DNA of 46,049 bases, from contig NZ_JANBBE010000023.1 in assembly GCF_024648825.1 (NCBI RefSeq), forward strand, positions 1 through 46,049. Reading direction: 5' to 3'. The stretch comes from Lentzea californiensis (GTDB lineage Bacteria; Actinomycetota; Actinomycetes; Mycobacteriales; Pseudonocardiaceae). The position numbers and the translations under genes are program-made. The notes under the pieces were generated by a model that had not been told where the DNA came from, searched no databases, and saw only the letters and a list, made by a program, of their open reading frames with translations. Of this stretch, positions 24,519 to 36,700 are shown one piece after another (within the stretch, counting starts at the first letter, position 1; each line of letters opens with the position of its first letter).

Positions 24519-26265
24519 CTATCCGCGCACTTCGATCTCGTCGAGCATGGTCCAGGCGCTGCCGCCGTCGATCTCGACCTTGACGTACTTGGCGTCCACG
24601 TTCAGGTCGATCGACCGGTAGGTCTTCGCCTGCATTCTGGCGCTGACAGCCGGCGTGGTGATCGTGCGTTGCTCCTGGAAGTTCGTCCCATCGTTGGAGG
24701 TGTAGTACTTCACCGTCGGCGGCAGGAACGCGTAGTACTCGCGAACCTGAAACCACCGCGTGTTGATTTCCTTGATCGGCTTGGACTGCTCGCCCAGCCT
24801 CACGACGAACGAGTACTTGCCGGCGGCGTTGCGCCCCTGCCACTGGTGGTCGAAGTACTCCGGTCCACGCAGCCCGTCTGTGAGTTCGGTACCTCCGCTG
24901 TCGGGGTAAGCGGGGTCGGCTGGTGCGCCGATGAGGTCGTACGAACAGCCCGGCTGGCCGTCCTGCGCTCCGCAGCGAGCGAAGTTCGTCGGCGCGCCAG
25001 GCAGGTTCGGGGTGGAGGCGGTAACCGTCGCGGTCAGGTCCGACTCCAGCCCCGAGCCGTCGAACGCCCGGATCTGATAGCTGTATGTCGCGCCGCCGTC
25101 GAGCTGGTGGTCGGTGAACCCGCCCTGCGGGCTGATCTTGTCGGCCACGAGCTCGCCGTTGCGGTAGATGTGGTAGCCCGCGACCCCGCTGCCGCTGTCG
25201 GTCGACGCACCCCAGAACAGCTGCACGATCTGCGGAGACAGGGTCACCGCGGTCAGTCCGGTCGGGGTCGACGGCCGGCTGCCGTCAGTGCCGTCGCCGG
25301 ACCGGTTCTGTGTCCACGCCCGGTACGCCGCGTCGTAGGCGGTGGAACCGAACTTCGACCTCGCCGACTGGTAGTGGTTGTAGGAGAACGACCAGTATCC
25401 GTCGACGTACGGGTCGACCGCTTTCACGGCCGCGATGATGTCCTTGGCGGGCATCGGTTGCAGGCCCGACGCGCCGATGAAGAACGTCTCGGTGTCGGAG
25501 ATCAGGATCGCCGACGAGTCAGCGTCGGTGATGGCCTTGCGCATCGCCGCGAACCATTCAGGCAGCATCGCGACCGTGGCGTGGCCTGCCCCGATGCCGT
25601 CCTGCAGCGAGATCACGTCGATGTCGGTGTTCTCCAGGACCTGACGCCAGGTCTCGCCGAACTGTGCGGCGTTCTGCCAGCCCGGCAGTCCGGTCGTGAT
25701 CGCGTTGTAGAACGGTGCCACCGCCACGACGTCCTGCCGTGCCCAGCCCTTGATGCCCTCGATCGCGCGGTTGTAGAAGTGGGTGATGTTGTCCACGGCC
25801 GCAGGTGTTCCGAAGTGGACGTTGTCGAGCTCGAAGGACAGGTACCAGCCGTCGAGCGCCGCGTAGTGGCCGTACCGGGTCTTGATGTCGGCGGCGATGT
25901 TGATCGCCGTGTCCGCCTCCCGGTCCAGCCACGTGCGGTCACCCGCGTACACGTCCCACCACTGGTCGTTGACCTGCAGGCCCATCCAGACGCTCATGCC
26001 CTGACTGCTCGCTTCTCGCAGGACGCGGTCGACGACATCGGTGTTGGTCGTCTTGCGGAAACCGTTGAGAGCAGTGGGATACACCGATGTCTTGGAGTTG
26101 CCTTCGCGTTTGTCATAGCTGTTGGCCGACCACTGCAGCACGACGGTGTTCATGTTCATCGACCGCATGCTCGTGAGCTCGTCGCGCAGGGTGGCGTCAG
26201 ACCACTGGTCAACGAGGTCGGGCTGGATGAAGGAGCCGCCGAGCCGATCGCCGACCGACACCGGG
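24519..26265 (-). CDS. DUF4434 glycosidase-like protein with FN3 and discoidin-like domains, N-terminus lost
   Basis: Domains in order: a DUF4434 TIM-barrel-like part (GGSFIQPDLVDQWSDATLRD, NTVVLQWSANSY, DGWYLSFELDN, and later SSAILISDTETFF), a fibronectin type III domain (PTGLTAVTLSPQIVQLFWGA), and a C-terminal F5/8-type or CBM-like domain (FDHQWQGRNAAGKYSFVVRL, YVKVEIDGGSAW). Such proteins are normally secreted. Here the coherent sequence starts at about VSVGDRLGGSF, where an IS110 fragment on the other strand begins; the frame runs on to an ATG at 26444, but that part is antisense to the transposase and is no native signal peptide. The enzyme is probably not exported. Confidence 0.72.
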
Positions 26266-27213
26266 GAACGCCACGGCGTCTCGGGCGCCAAGAGCGACGC
26301 GGCCGATGCGCACACGCTGGCCGACATGGTCCGTACCGACTCCCACCAGCTGCGCCCGGTCGCGGGTGACACCGCCGAGGCTGAGGCGATCAAGGTCGTG
26401 AGCAGGGCGCACAAGACGCTGATCTGGGAACGCACCCGGCACACCCAGCGGCTGCGGCACGCGCTGCGCGACTACTTCCCGGCCGCGCTGGAGGCGTTCA
26501 CCGACCTCGACGCCGCCGACACCCTGGAGCTGCTGGCCAAGGCACCCGACCCTGCCTCGGCCGCGAAGCTGACCATCACCCAGATCACGGCCGCTCTCAA
26601 ACGTGCTCGCCGCCACGACATCCCCGCCAAGGCCGCCTCGATCCAGGCCGTGCTGCGCGCCGAGCACCTGGGTCAGCCGACCGTGGTCACCGCGGCCTAC
26701 GCCGCCACCACGCGCGCCGCCGCGGCAGTGCTGACCGTCCTGCATGAACAGATCAAAGCCTTGCAGGGACAGGTCGACGCGCATTTTGGCCGGCACCCGG
26801 ACGCTGAGATCATCCTGTCCCAGCCGGGACTGGGATCGGTCCTCGGTGCTCGGGTGCTCGCCGAGTTCGGAGACGACCCCGACCGCTACGCCGATGCCAA
26901 GCGCCGCAAGAACTACGCCGGCACCAGCCCGATCACCCGAGCCTCCGGCAAGAAGACGGCCGTGCTGGCCCGGTTCGTCCACAACGACCGGCTCATCGAC
27001 GCGCTCATGACTCAAGCGTTCAGCGCACTGAAAGCCTCGCCCGGCGCCCGCGCCTACTACGACCAGCTCCGCGCACGCGGCGCCCACCACAACGCCGCAC
27101 TGCGGCAGCTCGCCAACCGGCTCGTCGGCATCCTGCACGGCTGCCTCAAAACCCGCGCCCGCTACGACGAGGCGACCGCTTGGTCACATCGTGCAGAGAA
27201 GGCAGCTGCTTGA
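26265..27213 (+). pseudogene. IS110-family transposase, N-terminally truncated
   Basis: Similarity starts at GVSGAKSDAADAHTLADMVR, the end of the DEDD (RuvC-like) catalytic region, and continues through helical sequence to the transposase_20 part (SQPGLGSVLGARVLAEFGDD, RKNYAGTSPITRASGKK, HHNAALRQLANRLVGIL) and a stop at 27213. The first catalytic acidic residues are missing because the DNA to the left belongs to the DUF4434 gene. IS110 enzymes use bridge RNAs; the left end that would encode one is lost. Confidence 0.8.
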
Positions 27214-27559
27214 CACTCAAGCTCCTGGGATGTCTTCCAGGGGCAAAACCCCTGATCTCAGGTGTCCGTCAAAACGGGCCAGGCCCAGCACGCCACTTAC
27301 TAGCGGTGTCATCACCCAGACAGCAGGCCTGGGATCACCTGTGGCAATACGATCTGACTCATCATGTGCAAGCACACGGACGATCCCGTCGGCAATGGCG
27401 ACGCCGCATCAACGACCCGCTGCTCTCCACACCGATAGCCAGACTGCTGGCACTGGCGATGGGCACCGACGTCCTCGTGTTCGACGTGCCTGCGGCACAC
27501 AGCGTGGGACTCGCGGGCCTGGTCGCGTCAGCTCCGGCAAAGACGGCGAGCCGCAGTGC
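27214..27559. other. IS110 downstream flank and uncharacterised remnant
   Basis: It begins with a hairpin CAGGGG/CCCCTG with loop CAAAA (27238-27254) just after the transposase stop, probably part of the IS110 right end. From about 27310 to 27540 a plus frame is mildly coding-like (QQAWDHLWQYDLTHHVQ, RRINDPLLSTPIARLLALA) but matches no family I know and lacks a start. I see no other feature before the immunity gene. Confidence 0.35.
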
Positions 27560-27790
27560 TCAAAGCTCGATCGGGCGGTAGGCCAGCGCCTCGTCGACGA
27601 TCTCCTCGGCGCCCATGTTCTCCTTTCCCTCTTCAGGGTAGAAGATTAGGTTGAAGATGTGCGGATTGCCCGTAGAGCGGACCAGAGCATCCTCGGCCGC
27701 CGCATCCTCATCCTCAGGGAAGTCAGGTCGCATCAAACGCTCGACGAGGGCGATCATCTGCTGTCGGTTGAGCTTCTCCACTCCGTTCAC
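27560..27790 (-). CDS. colicin-E-type (Im7/Im9-like) immunity protein
   Basis: A 76-residue acidic protein. The signature NPHIFNLIFYPEEGKENMG corresponds to the HPSGSDLIYYPKEGDD segment of Im9, including the aromatic-Tyr pair that contacts the DNase. The N-terminal helices (NRQQMIALVERLM, DEDAAAEDALVRSTG) and the helix after the motif (EEIVDEALAYR) fit the four-helix Im fold. It starts with a GTG that overlaps the toxin stop by four bases (GTGA), so it is translationally coupled to the toxin. It should bind the toxin's C-terminal nuclease and block it. This is an Im-type partner in an actinomycete YD-repeat system. Confidence 0.85.
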   Translation of the reverse strand: MNGVEKLNRQQMIALVERLMRPDFPEDEDAAAEDALVRSTGNPHIFNLIFYPEEGKENMGAEEIVDEALAYRPIEL

Positions 27791-30700
27791 CCACTTCCAT
27801 AGTGATACTTAGGCGAAAGTACCTCAGCGTGGTATCGAGGGGTCGCGACAATGATGTTGTTCAGGTCGTACACGCCGCCCTCGTGCTGGATCGGCTGAAG
27901 GTGGTGCAGTACGTACCGCTTCTGGCCACCATACTGCTGTGACGCGTGCACGAAGGGGGCGTTTCCGTCAGCCATTCTACTCAAATTGCGCGTACCGAAC
28001 GGGGCGGCCAGCGAGGCATCAGCTGCGACGGCCTGCCAGAAAGCACGTCGGAAGTCATTGAAGGAGTCGAACGACCGACCCTCCAGCACCTTCGCCACCT
28101 GCCCCGGAATGCGGGCGGCGTTGCCGTGCGAACCGCGCAACCACATTCCGTCCACGTCCGGCAGCCGCTTGTCCATTGTGGCCACGCCACCGCGGTCCCG
28201 GGCCTTCACATCGCATTCGGACCAGATCTGCGCACCTCGGAACAGGCCACCCGAGGAGTAGTCGGGCCGCTGGTAGCCGCCGTGCTGACAACTGTTGGTG
28301 AGCTTGCCCTGCGCTGGCGCTGTGACACCTGGCCGCGGGCCGACTCCGGGCGTCGATTCGACTTCGCCCTGAGCCGCCGTCTGGCCCCCCACAACAGTCA
28401 TGACGACCGTCGTCGCGTCGTTGATGAGCTTGTCGATCTCCGGCGAGAGCGTCACGCCCGACGGAGGCTTCACCAACGGCGTCAGCGCGTTTTTCAGCAC
28501 CTGCGCCCGCGCTGCGATCTCGTCCAGTTCCTCCTTGGTCGGACCAACGGGCGGGACGCGACAGGGCGTGACGCTGCACGGGCCTGGCCGCCAACCGGTG
28601 GTCGGTGTCGTACCGGGCGGAGTCACTCGGCACGACGACCCCGTGCACATGGGCCCCGGATCTCGTCCGCCACACCCGGCCGCGCCCACCCGGCAGCTGG
28701 GCTCTTGGGTGCTGCCAGGTCTGTCGCTCGGCCTCGGGGTCGGGTTCGGACGGCGGGTCGGTGCGCTGGCGGTGCCTGCCCCCAGGTACATGGTGGCCGC
28801 CATGACCGCGGCGCCCACCAGCACATACGGAGCAGCCATAACCGCGAAAGTTCCAACCGCCGCCAGAGCCCCGGCCGTGATGGCCACTGTTTGGGCCGCG
28901 GACACGGCCACCCTGGTCCAGTTCGCCGCGTTCCGGAGGAAGCCGCCCACGTTAAAGTGACCGGTCGGGTCGGTCATGTTGAGCGGGTCGCCCGCCCCGT
29001 AGAGATAACGGTTGTAGGCGGAATGACCCAGGCCGCCGGGCCCGCTGATGTCGTCACGGCTGGCGAACGTGCCGGTGCCCGGCGTGTACCAGCGAGCAGC
29101 GCGGTTGACACGGCCGGTGGACGGGTCGGTCCACCCGGACTCATACCCGAGAGAGTGCGTAATCCCGGTCCGTCCGATCACCTCACCATGCGGCGTGTAC
29201 GCGGCGGAGGACGAAACCACGCCCGCGGCCGTGTACGTGCCGACGAGGTCGGTGTGCTGGTCGGTGTAGGTCAGGGCACTGGTGCTGCCCTGGGTGATTC
29301 CCAGCAGGTCGCCGTCCGGCAGGCGACTGTAGGTGCCGGTGCCGTCTGCCGCGAGGTTGTTGCCGGTGTCGCTGTAGGCGAAGCCGGTACCGATGCGGCG
29401 GTCGAGGGCGTCATAGGTGTAGGTGGCGCTGCCATCGGTGACGAGGCGGTCGAACGCGTCGTAGCCATGGTTGACCGTCGTGCCGCTTGTGGTCGACGAC
29501 TGCAGCGTGCCGCGCGCGCTGTAGTCGAAACTCGTACCCGCCGAGGTGAGCAGGCGGTTGCGCTGGTCGTAGGTCGCGGAGACTGCGCCTGCGGTCAGGC
29601 GGTTTCCGTTGTCGTCCCAGGTGTAGGCGACCTGGTTGGTGCCGTTGTCCCAGGAGGTGAGGCGGTTGGCCTTGTCGTAGCCGTAGGTGTTGGTTCCGGC
29701 CGCTGCCATGCCGGTCGTGGTCTTGCTGGTGAGCCGGTCGGCGTTGTCGTAGCCATAGGCGATCGACGCTCCGGTTTGGCCTGCCGGGTTCTTGACGGTG
29801 TCGGTGACGACGCGGTTCAGGTCGTCGTAGGTGTAGACACGGCTGCCGTTGCCGGTGCCGTAACCGATGGTGGTCGGCCGGCCCGCATCGTCGCGCGTGT
29901 AGGTGGAGGTGGAGCCGGTCCGCGGGTCTGCCGCGGTCTTGATGCGACCGGCCGGGTCGTAGGTGTAGGCGGTGGCACCGGCCGCGTCAACGCGCTGTGT
30001 GAGACGTGCGGCGTCGTCGTAGGTGTAGCTGCCGGTGCCGGACGGGCCGGCCATGGTGAGCAAGTTGCCGCGGTCGTCGTAGGTGTAGGTGTTCGTGCCG
30101 GTTCCTGCGCTCGCCGACGTCAGGCGGCTCGCGCGGTCGTAGCCGAGCACACGGTCCTGGGTCGACGCCGCGGTGCCGGTGCCGGTCTCCTTGGTGAGGT
30201 TGCCGAGCGCGTCGTAAGTGCGGACCCGCACAACACTTCCCGGCAGCGCGAGACGGACCGGGCGGCCCATGGCGTCGTAGCTGGTCGTCCACGTCCGGCT
30301 GGACGCCGCCGGATGCATGGTTGTGGACGGTTCAATCACGGACTCGGGCAGGTTCCACGAGTTGAACGTGGTCGTGGTGACGTAGCCCTTGCCGTCGGTG
30401 CGACGCGTCTGGTTGCCCGCCGCGTCGTAGCCGAACCCGATCGTGATCGTCGCCGACGCCGACACCGGCTCGGTCTCGGAGACCAGCTGGTTCAGCGCGT
30501 TCCACTGCCGCGTGGTCGTCGTAGCCAGTGGATCGGTCATCGACGTGGTGTTGCCCGCCGCGTCGTATCCCGCCGAGGTCGAGCGCAGCGCCTGCCCGGC
30601 GGCGTCGCGCCAGGTCGTGCCGATCGCGCGGCCCGCCGGGTCATAGGCGGTGTCCACCTTCAGTCCCAACGGATCCGTCGACCTCGTGACGCGGCCGGCG

Positions 30701-33700
30701 AAGTCACGGACCACTGACGTCGTCTTGCCGGCGGGGTCCTTGGTGGATGTGAGCTCGCCGAGACCGTTGTAGCCGTGCATCGTCACGGCGTTGTTCGGCG
30801 CCTTGACCGAGGCGATCGTGCCTGTGTCGTTGTAGGTGGTCGTGGTGGTCAGGTTCCTGCCTGGCGCGGGGAATCGCTCGTGCACCGTCGAGGTGACCTC
30901 GCGCCCGAGGTCGTCGAAGGTCGACGAGACGACCGCGCCCGTCGCGCCCGTCGTGCCGAGCAGCTCACCCAGCGGCGTGTAGCGGAATGTCGACACGCCG
31001 GCAGGATCCGTGCCGACGACCGGGTCGGTGCGTTTGGTGAGGTTGCCCAGGACGTCGTATTCGTAGCCGGTGACGCCAAGGGCCGCGTCGGTGACCGACG
31101 TCGGACGGCCGAGCTTGTCGTAGACGGTTGCGGTGACCGAGGTGACCGCCGTACCACCAGGTGCGGTATATGCGGGTCGGGTCGTCGAGGTCTGCCGACC
31201 TGCCTTGTCGTACTCCGATGTCGAGATCTTCCCGTTGGGGTCTTTGACCGACACGGCCTCGCCGAACGTGTTGTACCCAAGCGTCGTCACCGGCCTGGTC
31301 ACGACCGCCGCTCCACCGGCGGACTCCACGGAGACCGGCGGCGAGGTCTGCGTCACCACCCGTCCATAGGCGTCGACGGCGAAGTCGGTCCGGAACTGCG
31401 ACGCGGTCGCGCCCGCAGCGTTGCCGCGCGGATCAGTGGATGAGATCGGCAGACCCGCCTGGTCAACGATCGACGTCGTCGCAAGTGTCTCGGCGCCGTT
31501 GCGCACCGCTTCGCGGATCGGCCTGCTCACCGCGTCGTACCCGAACTCGGTCACCTCGGTGCCCGTGCCCGCGGTGTCGGTGCGAGTGACGGTAACCGGG
31601 TTGTTTAACACGTCATAGGCGATGTCCGTCGAACGCGCGGCACCAGCGGGATCAGCGACTACGCGGACGGGGTTGCCCGCCGCGTCGAACTCCCGCTCGG
31701 TCACGACACCGGCCTTCTCGGTGCGGATCTCGTTGCCGGCGCCGTCGTACGCATGGGTCGAGAGCGTGATGTCCCGGCGGCTGCCGTCCGGGTTGCGGAA
31801 GCCTGTGCGCACCGTCGACGACACCAGCCCGTCGTCGAAATACTTGTACGCCGTCGTCCGCCCCATCGCGTCGGTAACCGAGGCTAGCCTGCCCGCCGGG
31901 TCGTACGCACGGGACTCGAACGTCACGTCACGCGCGGGTTGTCCGTCGCCGTTGAAGCCCTTCACCACGATGGTGGCCGGCTGGTTGGTTGGCGTGTAGG
32001 TGAACTCGGTCTCGTGAGCCAGCGCGTCGACGGTCTTGGTGACATTGCCCGACGAGTCGTAGAAGTACGCTGTGACCGCGTTTTCCGGATCTGTGACGGT
32101 AGCCACGCGTCCACGATCGTCGTAGGTGTACGACATCGTGCGTGCCGCATCGTTGCCAGCGACGTCCTCGAGCTTGCGCGACGCGAGCGTGCCGTCAGGG
32201 TTGTAGGTGTTGGTGATCCGCAACCGGTGCGCGGTACCCGACACCGCGTCAGTGGTCGGCGGACCGGTCGTGGTGAGCGGCCGCGACGCGCCGTCGTAGG
32301 TGGTCGTCGTGGTCACCGAATCACCGGGCAACGCTGAGGACAACACTGTCTCACTCACCGGCCGCCCAATACCGTCGTAGGCGTACCTGGTCACCTTGCC
32401 TGCCGGATCGACGGTCTCGACCAGATCACCGAGCCTGTTGTACGCGAACGACGTCACGCCGTTCGCGGCGTTCGTTGTGGACTTCAGCAGACCAGGGGGC
32501 TGGGTCCCGGTACCCGAGAATGCCGGCACCGCCTCGGATCCGGTCGTGTACTGGTTCGTCGTGGCCGCGCCCTCCGGGGCCGCGGCCGTGCTCGGCCCGC
32601 GCACGCTCTCCACGTCACCCTGGTCCGTGTAGGCGTACGTGGTGAGGAACGACGTGTCGTCCTTGCTCGCCGACCGGGCGTCCCGCGAGGTCAGCAGCAG
32701 GTCGTTGCGGGGGTCAGTGGGATCGGAGGTGTTCAGGAAGTAGCTGTAGTACGCGGTGTTGCACTGCGTGGGCGTGCGACAGGTCGACTGCGACACGAGG
32801 TTGCCCCGGTCGTCGTGCCCGGTGGTGATCGTGTTGCCGTTGGCGTCGGTCGTCTTCGACATGAAGCCACGAGCGTCGTAGTCGAAGTACTGCATGTCGC
32901 CGTTGGGGTCGGACTTGTAGATCAGCCGGTCACCGTTGGCGTGGTCGAACCCGTAGACCGCCCGTCCGTTGGGACCGCCCGTCCGCACCTCGTGCTTGTC
33001 GCCCTTGCCGGCGCGCTGACGCGCCATGACCTCTGGGCCGGTGAACGACCGGGACTGGAACGCCAGGTTGGAGATCGTGCCGTTGAACCGGCCCCAGTCG
33101 TCCGCCGGGCGGTTCGGGTGCGTGACCGCGCCCAGCCATCCGGCGCCGGCGTAGACGAACTTCTCGTCGTCGGCGTACGTGCCGTTCAGGTGGCCGACGA
33201 CCTTGCCGTCCAGGTACAGCACCTGGCTCGTGCCGAGGCCGACCAGGGCGACGTGGTGCCACTGCCCGTCGTTGACCGCCTCCACTGTGGACAGAGGGGT
33301 GCCCGCCGAGCCGTAGCTGCCGCGCAGTTTGCCGTCGGTGCCGAGGTAAAGGACGGCGTGCCCGGCCTGCGGTGTGCCGTCGCCGATCGCGCGGTCCGCC
33401 GTGCCGACCAGGACACCGCCGGCCGTCGAACTCGTGTTGAACCAGAGGTCGGTCGTCTGCTGGACGCGGCCGTTCAACTGCCAGTCGGGCAGTTTCACGT
33501 GCGACGACATGCCGTTGAAGGTGCCGGACGTGCCGTTCCTCGTCATCATCTTGGCGTCTAGCTGAACGTCGGTGAACGTGGCGTGCCCGACCTGCGGGTC
33601 TGCCACGACGTCACCGGCACCGTAGGAGTAGAAGCCGTTGGGCACGTCGGCCCGCACCGCGTTCTTGTAGGTCTCCTGGGAGGTGCGGGCGGCGTAGTGC

Positions 33701-36700
33701 GCGCTCACCTGGGCCGGCGTCAGCGCCCGGCGGTAGGTCGAGAGGTGCGTGAGCGACCCCTGGAACCTCGCGTCGCCGTCCACGGGTTCCGCCGGCCACT
33801 CCGACTCGTCGGTCGTGGCCCAGCCGACGTGTAGCTGCTCGTGCACGTCCCAGACCGCCGCGGGCAGGGTGCCGACGGCCGCGCCGTCGAGGTAGAGCGC
33901 CTGACCGCTGTCCGAGGTGGAGAGCACGACGTGGTGCCAGTTGCCGTCGTTGACCGCGCCGGCGGACGTGATCATGTTCATCTGCCCGTCGGGGGCCCGG
34001 CCGCGCAGCTTGCCGTCAACACCCACGTACAGGACGGGCACCGAGTCCTCGCTGAGGGTGTTCGACCGGGATCGTCCCGTCCCGATCAGCGCGCCGCCGT
34101 CGGCCGAGCTGGTCTTGAACCACAGCTCGATCGACGCCGCCCTGGTGCCGGACACCGAGTAGTCGCCGACGGTGCTGTAGTTCCTGGGGAACGTCGCGGC
34201 GGCCTCGCCGAACGGGCCCGGCTGGGTCGAGCCCCAGTCGTCGTGCCACAGGTACGGCTGCAACCCCCTGGTCGTGCTCGGTGCCGTCTCATCGCCGAAC
34301 CAGCCCGACTCCGTGCCCTGGTAGGCCCGGAAGTAGTACTCCGACTGCTCCTGGTCGAGCCAGTGATCGGTACCGGAGTCCGTGTCCGGATCGGCGGCCC
34401 ACCACGTGCCGCCGTTGCGGTCGTCCAAGTAGCTGATCCGGCCGACGCCGTAGTCCTGGTAGCGCACCTCGCTCGTGACGCGGCCACCCGGTGCCGTGAC
34501 CGACTTCAGCTTCAGGCTCGCCCCCACGTCGCTCCAGGTGTAGGGCGAACTCATTCCCTCCGCGACGGAGAAGTGCGCGATCTGGCCCTTGAAGTAGCTC
34601 CACGTGCCGGTGGGCGCGGAGGGCCAGGCCTGCTTCGCCAGACCGCCGCCGATGAAGACGTTCGTGGTGGTGCCGAGAGTGAAGGCGTTGTCGCGTTCAC
34701 CGATCCACTCACCGTCGAGCCGGAGTTCCGCGGACGTGCCGTCGTACCCGTCCAGGGTGAGGTCCACGTGGTGCCACTTGCCGTCGGTCACCGGGTGCGG
34801 CGAGACGGTGCCGAGGCTGTCGTGCAACCTGCCGTCCTTGCCGATGTACACGACCGGAAGCACGTTCTGCGGGTTGGCCGCACCGAACGCCCCGATGGAG
34901 TTGCCGATCAGCACACCACCCGCGGAGGTCGTCTTGAACCAGGCGCTGATCGTGAGGAAGTCGTTGTAGCCGACGCTCTGCGCGAGCGGAGCACCGGTGC
35001 TCTTGACGACCGAACTGGTGCCGTTGAACACCGCGCTGCCCGTACCGCCAGGTCCGAACGGGTTGTCGCTGGACGCCGTGACGTTCGTGTAGGTGGCGCC
35101 GGCGTGCCCCGAGATCTGGTTGGCCGCCGTCGTGCCCGAGCCCGCGTCGTTGAGCAGCAGGTACTCGTCTGCCCGAGGCAGCAGGTCGCCCTGGTAGCTG
35201 GGCGCGGGCGTGTAGGCGTAGTCGGTGCAGGCGTTCGCGGGGTCGCACACCTTGGTGAGCAGGTCGCCGTCGTAGGTGTAGTTCCAGATGAGCTGGGTGC
35301 CGGTGCCACCGGTCGGGTCGGTGCTGACCGAGGTGACGTGATCGCCGGTCCACTGGAACGTCAGGCTGCGGCCGCCCTGGACGTTGGTCGCCGACGCCAG
35401 TTTGCCCGCCGTGTAGGTGAGGTTGACGGCGCGGCCGAAGTTGTCGGTGAGCGAGGTCAGCTTGCCCGCGCTGTCGAAGACGTAGGACATCGCGGACTTG
35501 TCGATCAGCTTCCAGCCACCGTTGTGCGTAGTGAGGGTGGCGAACCGGCCTGGTGGCGGGGCATAGGTGCCGTCGTTGTTCCTGCCGAACCGCACCTGCT
35601 GGCCGTCGGGGTAGGTGATCACGACGTTGCCGGTGCCGTCGCTGTCGACCTCGATGCCCGCGTCGTAGCGCGACGACCAGCCCATGCCGAACGCGAGGTT
35701 CCGGCGGGTGTCGACGCTGTTATACGTGCGCACCACGGAGAGATCGGGACCGACGGTCTTGACGACGGCGTCGACGGCCTCGGTGGTGTAGTTGCGGGTG
35801 ACGGGGTCGAAGCCGCGGCCCGCCTCGATCGCGGCGGCACCGGCGTGACTCAGCACCGCGGGTTGGCGGATCGCCGTGGTGAACGTGCCCGCGGGGACGG
35901 TCGGGCCGTTGTTGCCCCAGCTGCCGATGCTGGCTGACCACTTGTAGGTCTTGCCCCACTTGAGCGTGCCCGCGGGCACGGTCCAGGAGACCTCGCCGCC
36001 GAAGCCGCTGCTCTGCCCGTCACCGACCCAGTTCGAGTCGGCGACCTGCACGTCGTTCTCGTCGGTGATCCAGAAGCGGCCCGCGGTGCCGGTGGACGGG
36101 TAGTTGTCCGGGTCGTGGCCCTGGAACCGCAGCACCGGGGTGAGCGACTCGACCGCCTCGCCCGGTGCGGGGTACATCGCGTCGATGATCGGGTACTGGT
36201 CGCCGATCGTGATCGCCACGGTGCCTGAGGTGGGCACGCCCTGCCAGGCGAACATGGTCGTGCCGTACTTGTCCATGTCGAAGCGGATCGTCCAGTTGCC
36301 CGGAGGTAGCTTCTTGATCGGCATGTTGATCGTCGCGGACTGCCCGTAGCCGACGTTGTACGGCATGGCCACGTGGTAGGTCATGCTCTGCGGCTGCTCG
36401 ACACCATTGCCGTCATAGAGGTGGTAGGTCAGCTGGTAGTTGTTCGAGGACGTCCAGACGTCCTTGCCCCAGTTGGTGACCGTCACCGGCATGACACCGT
36501 CCTGGGTGGACGAGATCGGTGTCGTCATGCCCTGCGGCAGCTGGTAGGTAGCCCAGTACGGGCTGTAGGTCACGGCGAGCTTCGGTGGGTTCGCGCTGTT
36601 CTTGCTGGCGAACTTCTTCCACGCGTAGCTGTCTCGCTCCGACGTGCGGACGGTCAGGCCGTAGTTCGCACCGCCGTGCACCCACGAGTTCACCAGGTCG

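Noticed and set aside
24093..26369. 758-codon plus-strand frame opposite the DUF4434 gene
   Set aside because: Shadow of the real minus-strand gene; composition is atypical and it has no motifs.
27946..30717. 923-codon plus-strand frame opposite the RHS toxin
   Set aside because: It is complementary to YD repeats, and its Val/Gly/Arg-rich repetitive translation mirrors them. There is no ribosome binding site or domain.
28981..35800. CRISPR-like or DNA-level tandem repeat array
   Set aside because: The periodic GTCGTAGGTGTAG-type strings are the reverse complement of YD-repeat codons (TYTYDD); spacing varies and there are no spacers. I saw no CRISPR array anywhere in the window.
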